Source: Nitrospira sp. (lineage in GTDB: Bacteria; Nitrospirota; Nitrospiria; Nitrospirales; Nitrospiraceae). Taken from it: a DNA stretch of 10,000 nucleotides. The notes under the pieces are model-generated. The model was not told where the DNA came from, made no database searches, and worked only from the letters and a program-made list of their open reading frames with translations. The translations under genes were made by a program, and so were the position numbers. Where the stretch lies: assembly GCA_020216985.1 (NCBI GenBank), contig JAIWOH010000124.1:1-10000 (forward strand). The letters are read 5' to 3'. Shown piece after piece: positions 6,482 through 10,000 of the stretch (positions within the stretch are counted from its first letter, which is position 1; each line of letters opens with the position of its first letter).

Positions 6482-7705
6482 ATGAACTTCCTACCGGCCG
6501 TCAATGACGTGTGGGCCTGGATGACGCGCGATGTGCCCCTTCTTAATGGATTTCAGATTCCGCTGGCGAGCTGCATCGGAGCCGTGGGGATCATCGTTCT
6601 TTTCCTCTGGCACGGCGGATGTTTCCTTCGAGGCATCCGGCGGCTGCGCGCGGTGACGGAGCGGATCGAGCCGCAACTTATGCTGCTTGCTCAAAGAAGG
6701 CGGCAAGCCGCTCCGGAATGGGTCGTGTTCCCCGATGAAGCGAAGAAACGGGCGAACAAGGCGAAGGATCCAAAGGATCCAATGGAGCAGCGAGATCTCG
6801 ATGATCTCATGGTCTTGGATCGGATCATGCGCGGAGAGCCGACCTATGCACGAGACTGGCTGGTCTTCCGAAAAAGTCTTGTGATCGAACAACCGTCCTG
6901 GTTTCTGGAACCGACCGTGTATGCCGATAAATCGGCGGCGGAATGTTTTTCGTTTGAGGCGGCTTGCGCAAGCCATGTGAATTACCAGTTCTACCGGCAC
7001 TTTCCGTCTTTTCTGACGGGGGTCGGCTTGCTGTTCACTTTTCTGGCCATTCTGATCGGGCTCGGCAAATTACATGCGAACGGGACCCAAATCGAGGGAC
7101 TTCCCGGATTCATCAACGGTCTGGCCGGAAAATTTGTGACCTCAATCATCGGTCTCGCATGTGCCAACGTCTTTCTCCTGTTGGAAAAATCCGGTTGGCA
7201 CGGACTGGCCGATCGCCATCGCCGGATCGTCGCGCTTCTCGACGAGATGTTTCCACAAAAGGTTCGAGATCATGGCGCACTCGGCCGCGCGCCGGTTTCA
7301 ACGGACGGTGGGGAGTATGGGAACGTCGGTGCGGATCGTTCAGTGCTTCAAGGGATCAAAGCCGTCCATCAGCGTATGGAGGCGGCGGTCGAGGTTCTAG
7401 AGGAGATCTCCAAGAGCCTCGCTTTCTTGAAAAAAGAAGATCTGCGGGATCAACGGGAGTATCTGGCATCGACGATCGGCGAAGAAGTGCGGGGCGCGCT
7501 CGCCCGAATCACGGAGCCGGTCTGTATCGCCGTTGATGAGCTGCGCCGGTCGCTCGAATCGCTGCGACCGCCCAATGCGCTGTCCGCTCACGATGTCAAC
7601 CGCTTGATCGAGCAGCTCGACGATCGACGGAGAAGAAAGGCATTGCCTCCGGTTACCGAGGAAGCTCAGAAAGCTGGATGGCGATTGTCTCGCTTGTGGC
7701 CGTAG
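6482..7705 (+). CDS. ZorA-like MotA/TolQ/ExbB proton-channel protein
   Basis: A 407-residue inner-membrane protein. TM1 is at about 27-50 (PLASCIGAVGIIVLFLW). A cytoplasmic segment of about 120 residues follows, containing a charged stretch with KDPKDP (95-100). TM2 at about 175-197 carries FPSFLTGVGLLFTFLAILIGL, the P..LTG.G.L.TF pattern of MotA/TolQ/ExbB channels and of ZorA. TM3 at about 210-235 (NGLAGKFVTSIIGLACANVF) has the G..FVTSI.GL motif of the third helix. The C-terminal part (about 285-385) is a long helical, probably coiled-coil, cytoplasmic tail. The tail plus a following OmpA-domain gene points to ZorA of Zorya anti-phage systems rather than TolQ or flagellar MotA. Known ZorA proteins, as I recall, are longer, so the tail here is short. 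Such stators conduct ions and rotate around the B subunit. The ribosome site is modest (GGAG at 6465-6468). ZorA-like is inferred from motif and context; the proton-channel family call is firm. Confidence 0.85.
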   Translation: MNFLPAVNDVWAWMTRDVPLLNGFQIPLASCIGAVGIIVLFLWHGGCFLRGIRRLRAVTERIEPQLMLLAQRRRQAAPEWVVFPDEAKKRANKAKDPKDPMEQRDLDDLMVLDRIMRGEPTYARDWLVFRKSLVIEQPSWFLEPTVYADKSAAECFSFEAACASHVNYQFYRHFPSFLTGVGLLFTFLAILIGLGKLHANGTQIEGLPGFINGLAGKFVTSIIGLACANVFLLLEKSGWHGLADRHRRIVALLDEMFPQKVRDHGALGRAPVSTDGGEYGNVGADRSVLQGIKAVHQRMEAAVEVLEEISKSLAFLKKEDLRDQREYLASTIGEEVRGALARITEPVCIAVDELRRSLESLRPPNALSAHDVNRLIEQLDDRRRRKALPPVTEEAQKAGWRLSRLWP

Positions 7706-7729
7706 ATGCCGTGGCGGGGGAAGACAAGG

Positions 7730-8389
7730 ATGGACATGGAACGCCGATCGCTCGGGCCGCATGATTCCGAAGAGGGAAGCTTCTCGACGTCGGCGGGGAC
7801 GACCGATCTCATGACGTCGCTTGCCGTGGTGTGCATGTTGTTGCTGGCGGCCCAGAGCGTTACGGGGACAGGAGAAAATCAATCGCCGTCGCCGCCCGCG
7901 GCTTCCGCCGTTGACGTGCTTCGTCGGGAGATGGAGTCCGACGGTCTTATGATCGCGCGGGCAGATGATCCGTCACTGCTCAGGGTGGTGGTTCCGGACA
8001 ATATCCTGAACTTCGCGTTCGGCAAGAGCACACTTTCTCCGGCGGCCGATGCGTTCTTAACAGAAGCGATCCCTCGCTACGCGACCGTTCTTTGCGGACC
8101 GCACGGTGATGAGGTGGAGACGTTTGTGATCGAAGGCCACACCGACGATCAAGGGGACGATATCGGGAATCTTAAGTTGAGCCAAGAACGCTCATTTGCC
8201 GTGCTGTCAAAAAGCCTCTTGGCGATTCGAGACCGTGCTCCGTGGGCCTATGCCTGTTTTCAACGGAAGGTGTCGGCGAACGGAAGAGGGAGTCAAGAGC
8301 TTGTTCGGAATGCCTTAGGGTTTCCCGATCGCGAGAGAAGCAGGCGCGTGGTGTTCAAACTGCATCTCAGAACAGCCGGCCGGGGTTGA
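7730..8389 (+). CDS. ZorB-like OmpA/MotB-type peptidoglycan-anchoring motor subunit
   Basis: A 219-residue membrane protein, the size of ZorB. A short cytoplasmic N-terminus leads into one TM helix at about 26-46 whose first residue is D26 (TTDLMTSLAVVCMLLLA), matching the ion-binding Asp of MotB/ZorB. A proline-rich linker (51-60) follows, then an OmpA-like domain (about 85-215): NILNFAFGKSTLSPAADAFL (91-110), IEGHTDDQGDD (134-144), and NLKLSQERS (147-155), the N..LS..R peptidoglycan-binding motif. The C-terminus has the RSRRVVFKL ending of this fold. C122 and C176 would be periplasmic and could form a disulphide. The frame opens at ATG 7706, directly after the zorA-like stop, but GGGGGAAG (7716-7723) favours ATG 7730; ATG 7736 is also possible. 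The two genes clearly form an operon. No effector gene of known Zorya types follows. Confidence 0.87.
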   Translation: MDMERRSLGPHDSEEGSFSTSAGTTDLMTSLAVVCMLLLAAQSVTGTGENQSPSPPAASAVDVLRREMESDGLMIARADDPSLLRVVVPDNILNFAFGKSTLSPAADAFLTEAIPRYATVLCGPHGDEVETFVIEGHTDDQGDDIGNLKLSQERSFAVLSKSLLAIRDRAPWAYACFQRKVSANGRGSQELVRNALGFPDRERSRRVVFKLHLRTAGRG

Positions 8390-8412
8390 CCCTGTCGCGG
8401 AACACCGGCCGG
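8376..8412. repeat. Paired CCGGCCGG palindromes at the end of the zorB-like gene
   Basis: The self-complementary octamer CCGGCCGG occurs at 8376-8383 and again at 8405-8412, each preceded by AACA. The copies can pair into an 8-bp GC-only stem with a 21-base loop spanning the stop codon. No T-run follows, so it is at best a weak or factor-assisted terminator. Confidence 0.4.
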
Positions 8413-8426
8413 CGGCGTGACAATGT

Positions 8427-8693
8427 CTAGGTATCTCTTCTTCGTCGGATCGCGAGCAGCGATCCGGCGATTCCCACAACTCCTCCCAGGAACAAGAAAA
8501 ACGACCGGGTGTCCGGAAGCGTCGGATCACTCTCCGCCGGCCAATCACCGATCAGACCTAATGAGATGAGACCGACCCCGAGTCCGATCAGGATTTTCCG
8601 CCGGAGTCCCATTAATCCATGATATAACTCTTGAGCCCGTCTCGTCGATTGCGGCCGACTTCGTGGCACGCGGATGTACTGTATCAGTTTCAT
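8427..8693 (-). CDS. Small membrane protein, two TM segments, unknown function
   Basis: Not recognised. From the ATG at 8693 the product has 88 residues: a basic N-terminus, a first TM helix (KILIGLGVGLISLGLIG, about 33-49), a short polar loop with proline and acidic residues (DWPAESDPTLPDT), a second TM helix (SFFLFLGGVVGIAGSLLAI, about 64-82) and an RRRRDT tail. The basic stretches on both ends suggest both termini are cytoplasmic. An internal ATG at 8612 would give a 61-residue protein beginning GLRRK, which keeps both helices; neither start has a good ribosome site. It converges on the zorB-like gene with a 37-bp gap and diverges from the LEA-like gene. The two-helix pattern supports a real gene, but it is short. 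Confidence 0.6.
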   Translation of the reverse strand: MKLIQYIRVPRSRPQSTRRAQELYHGLMGLRRKILIGLGVGLISLGLIGDWPAESDPTLPDTRSFFLFLGGVVGIAGSLLAIRRRRDT

Positions 8694-8700
8694 GAAAGCG

Positions 8701-8727
8701 GGAACGATCGCAACACATTGTACCGTC
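8701..8727 (+). promoter_or_regulatory. Possible ECF-sigma-type promoter for the LEA-like gene
   Basis: GGAAC (8701-8705) and CGTC (8724-8727) are separated by 18 bp, resembling the GGAAC...CGT pattern of many extracytoplasmic-function sigma promoters; the spacing is slightly longer than the usual 16-17. Transcription would start about 27 bases before the ATG at 8762. Weak, as the motifs are short. Confidence 0.2.
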
Positions 8728-8761
8728 CGTTGTTTTACATTTAACTTCCAGGAGGGTTGTC

Positions 8762-9133
8762 ATGAGCAAACTTGGGTCTATTGCCTTGGTGTTTGCGTCG
8801 TGTGTGGTAGGAATGAGCCTGTCTGCCGATGCGGATGAAATCGGTAAAATCAAAGCTGACGTGAGGAGCGAGAAAGAAGCAATGAAGGCCGATGTCATGG
8901 GCAAGAAAGACCAAGTGACTTCCGGCGTGCTTGGTCAGAAAGACAAAGCTCGCGCAGAGATGACCGACAAGAAGGAAGAGATGAAAGCGGGCGTAAAGGA
9001 CAAGGCCGACGAGGTGAAACACAAAGGGCACATGATGAAAGAAGCCGGTGAGGAGATCAAGGGCGATGTCAAGGGCATGGGAGATGAGATGAAAGGCATG
9101 AAAAGCGACCTAAAAGGCATGATGGGACACTAA
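8762..9133 (+). CDS. Secreted LEA-like protein with 11-residue repeats
   Basis: A 123-residue protein with an excellent ribosome site (AGGAGGG at 8750-8756). Residues 1-25 form a signal peptide (MSKLGSIALVFASCVVGMSL, then SADAD, with likely cleavage after ADA); C14 sits in a poor lipobox (FASC), so a lipoprotein is less likely. The mature part lacks aromatic residues, is rich in K, E, D, M and G, and reads as consecutive 11-residue units from K31: KADVRSEKEAM, KADVMGKKDQV, TSGVLGQKDKA, RAEMTDKKEEM, KAGVKDKADEV, then more divergent units to about 118. An 11-residue amphipathic helical period is the hallmark of group 3 LEA-type (desiccation/stress) proteins. The tail (from about 97) becomes rich in KGM. 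A role as a periplasmic stress or membrane-protecting protein is inference. Methionine content (about 12 percent) is unusual. Confidence 0.85.
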   Translation: MSKLGSIALVFASCVVGMSLSADADEIGKIKADVRSEKEAMKADVMGKKDQVTSGVLGQKDKARAEMTDKKEEMKAGVKDKADEVKHKGHMMKEAGEEIKGDVKGMGDEMKGMKSDLKGMMGH

Positions 9134-9214
9134 AGCGTACGCCGTACCGGGTCGGGCGGATGCGATTCGTCAGTCATAATGATGAAAAACCGAGGAAGGG
9201 GGCGGGCATCAACA

Positions 9215-9290
9215 TGGTGGCGGTGGAGGGGATCGAACCCCCGACCCGCGGCTTATGAGTCCGCTGCTCTACCAACTGAGCTACACCGCC
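9215..9290 (-). tRNA. tRNA with CAT anticodon (elongator Met, or Ile2)
   Basis: The complement folds into a complete 76-base cloverleaf. The acceptor stem GGCGGTG pairs with CACCGCC; the D arm is GCTC/GAGC; the anticodon loop CTCATAA has CAT at 9255-9257; the variable loop has five bases; the T arm is GGGGG-TTCGATC-CCCTC, with one G-T pair; then come discriminator A and an encoded CCA (9215-9217). The anticodon stem has an A31-G39 mismatch next to the loop. CAT without initiator features (the 1-72 pair is matched, and the anticodon stem lacks the three G-C pairs next to the loop) means elongator methionine, or isoleucine if the C34 is lysidine-modified; elongator Met is preferred but not proved. 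Confidence 0.96.
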
Positions 9291-9301
9291 ACGGGCAGGA
9301 A

Positions 9302-9329
9302 ATTAACGCGGTTGCTCCGTATGAGTCAA
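9302..9329 (-). promoter_or_regulatory. Predicted promoter of the tRNA gene
   Basis: On the complement TTGACT (9324-9329, 5 of 6) is followed after 16 bp by GTTAAT (9302-9307, 4 of 6), and the mature tRNA begins 11 bases after the -10 box. A T-rich run (CTTGTTTTCTTTTC) lies just upstream, as in strong stable-RNA promoters. The placement is what a tRNA gene needs. The rest of 9330-9544 shows no convincing gene. Confidence 0.5.
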
Positions 9330-9544
9330 GGCAGGAAGAAAAGAAAACAAGCCCTATCCATAATGACATCGCCAGCGAGAGATCATGTGTCGGGCCGGAG
9401 CAAAAAATGTTCATGGATAAGATGGATAAGGAAGAAAGTCCGCGTGCTTGCGATTGCTCCGGTTTCAGACCCCGGCTTGCCGTTCCTCCCGGAGAAGACC
9501 CTGTCGGTCCGGTATAAAGTAATACGGCATATTGTTAAGCGCGT

Positions 9545-10000
9545 TCATGGTCGGTGGGTGTCTCCGTCTGGGGATGGAGACTCGGAGCGTATGTGAGACG
9601 AGCGAAGCGGCCAAATGCGGATGCCGGGAACCTGGTAGTCTTTGGGCAAGTATTCATCGGGGATTGTCGTTTTATTGCCGTCGCGCACCTGGGTGTAGTG
9701 AGGCGACATGATTTCCACACCCGCTTCGTTGAACTGGTCTTGAATGTGCTGATGAAGCTCGGCGTAGATGGTCGCCATTTTGTTGGGGTGTTTGGTGTAT
9801 CCATTGATCTCATACGTGACGTAAAAGTCATTGAGACTTGTTTGCAAGACGAACGGCTCCGGCGTCTCCAGAATGTGCGTCGTGCGTTTGGCGGCCGTGA
9901 GCAGCAATTCGTGGACTTTCCTCCACGGAACGTCGTATCCGATCGTTACGCTGGTGTTCAAAATAAGCGGAGGCGGGTTCGTAGCCGATGAGCTGAAATT
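9545..10000 (-). CDS. MscS-family mechanosensitive channel, C-terminal part, cut by window edge
   Basis: The complement frame is open from base 10000 and gives the last 151 residues of an MscS-type channel. Visible are the end of the beta domain (PLILNTSVTIGYDVPW at about 11-26, a family hallmark) and the alpha/beta C-terminal domain with LLLTAAKRT (32-40), PFVLQTSLNDFYVTYEINGY (49-68) and QDQFNEAGVEIMSPHY (87-102), followed by a polar tail of about 45 residues. The TM helices and pore lie off the window. In MscS proteins this domain forms the cytoplasmic vestibule; the channel releases solutes on osmotic down-shock. A TTG at 9961 should not be taken as a start, since the homology continues upstream of it. 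It runs in the same direction as the tRNA, with a 254-bp gap and no clear terminator. Confidence 0.92.
   Translation of the reverse strand, partial: NFSSSATNPPPLILNTSVTIGYDVPWRKVHELLLTAAKRTTHILETPEPFVLQTSLNDFYVTYEINGYTKHPNKMATIYAELHQHIQDQFNEAGVEIMSPHYTQVRDGNKTTIPDEYLPKDYQVPGIRIWPLRSSHIRSESPSPDGDTHRP

Noticed and set aside
9134..9214. Search for a terminator of the LEA-like gene or the tRNA
   Set aside because: Only a short T-run on the minus strand (AAAAA at 9185-9189 region on plus) and no convincing stem beside it.
9179..9517. Open frame of 112 codons on the plus strand containing RWRGSNPRPAAYESAALPTEL
   Set aside because: This is the translation of the antisense strand of the tRNA gene, a well-known annotation artefact.
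9407..9517. 36-codon frame (MFMDKMDKEESP...) preceded by GGAG at six bases
   Set aside because: The ribosome site is fair and a 9-base tandem repeat is present (9413-9430), but the frame is very short, has no recognisable features and lies in the leader region of the opposite-strand tRNA.

Overview
The window is GC-rich chromosomal DNA of a Gram-negative-type bacterium. Gene style and content (OmpA-type wall-anchored motor subunit, FtsX/MacB-type ABC exporter, MscS channel, small LEA-like secreted protein) would fit Nitrospira or a relative, but this is a guess from general resemblance; no marker gene proves it. No phage genes, transposases, CRISPR array or rRNA were seen.

Layout. Bases 1-520 (minus strand) hold the N-terminal three quarters of a ComFC-type phosphoribosyltransferase, running off the left edge. 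A 151-bp divergent promoter region separates it from a plus-strand pair: a LolD/MacB-type ABC ATPase (672-1367) whose stop overlaps the start of a class 1A dihydroorotate dehydrogenase (1364-2296). A stand-alone LuxR/GerE-type DNA-binding protein lies on the minus strand (2306-2578), with a readable promoter and a palindrome over its -10 element. Divergent from it is a 10-TM FtsX-family permease of 872 residues (2689-5307), the probable membrane partner of the ATPase.

The middle has two small plus-strand genes of unknown function (5485-5811, 6000-6269). Between them is a strong inverted-repeat block able to form two mutually exclusive hairpins. Next comes the most interesting pair: a MotA/TolQ/ExbB-type protein with a cytoplasmic coiled-coil tail (6482-7705) followed by a one-TM OmpA-domain protein with an Asp at the head of its TM segment (7730-8389). 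Together they resemble ZorA-ZorB, the ion-driven motor of Zorya anti-phage defence, but no ZorC, ZorD or ZorE is next to them. This looks like an orphan or variant ZorAB-like motor.

The right end has a small two-TM protein (minus), a secreted lysine/glutamate/methionine-rich protein built on 11-residue repeats (8762-9133), a CAT-anticodon tRNA with encoded CCA and its own promoter (minus, 9215-9290), and the C-terminal part of an MscS-family mechanosensitive channel (minus, 9545 to the right edge). No gap between genes exceeds about 255 bases.
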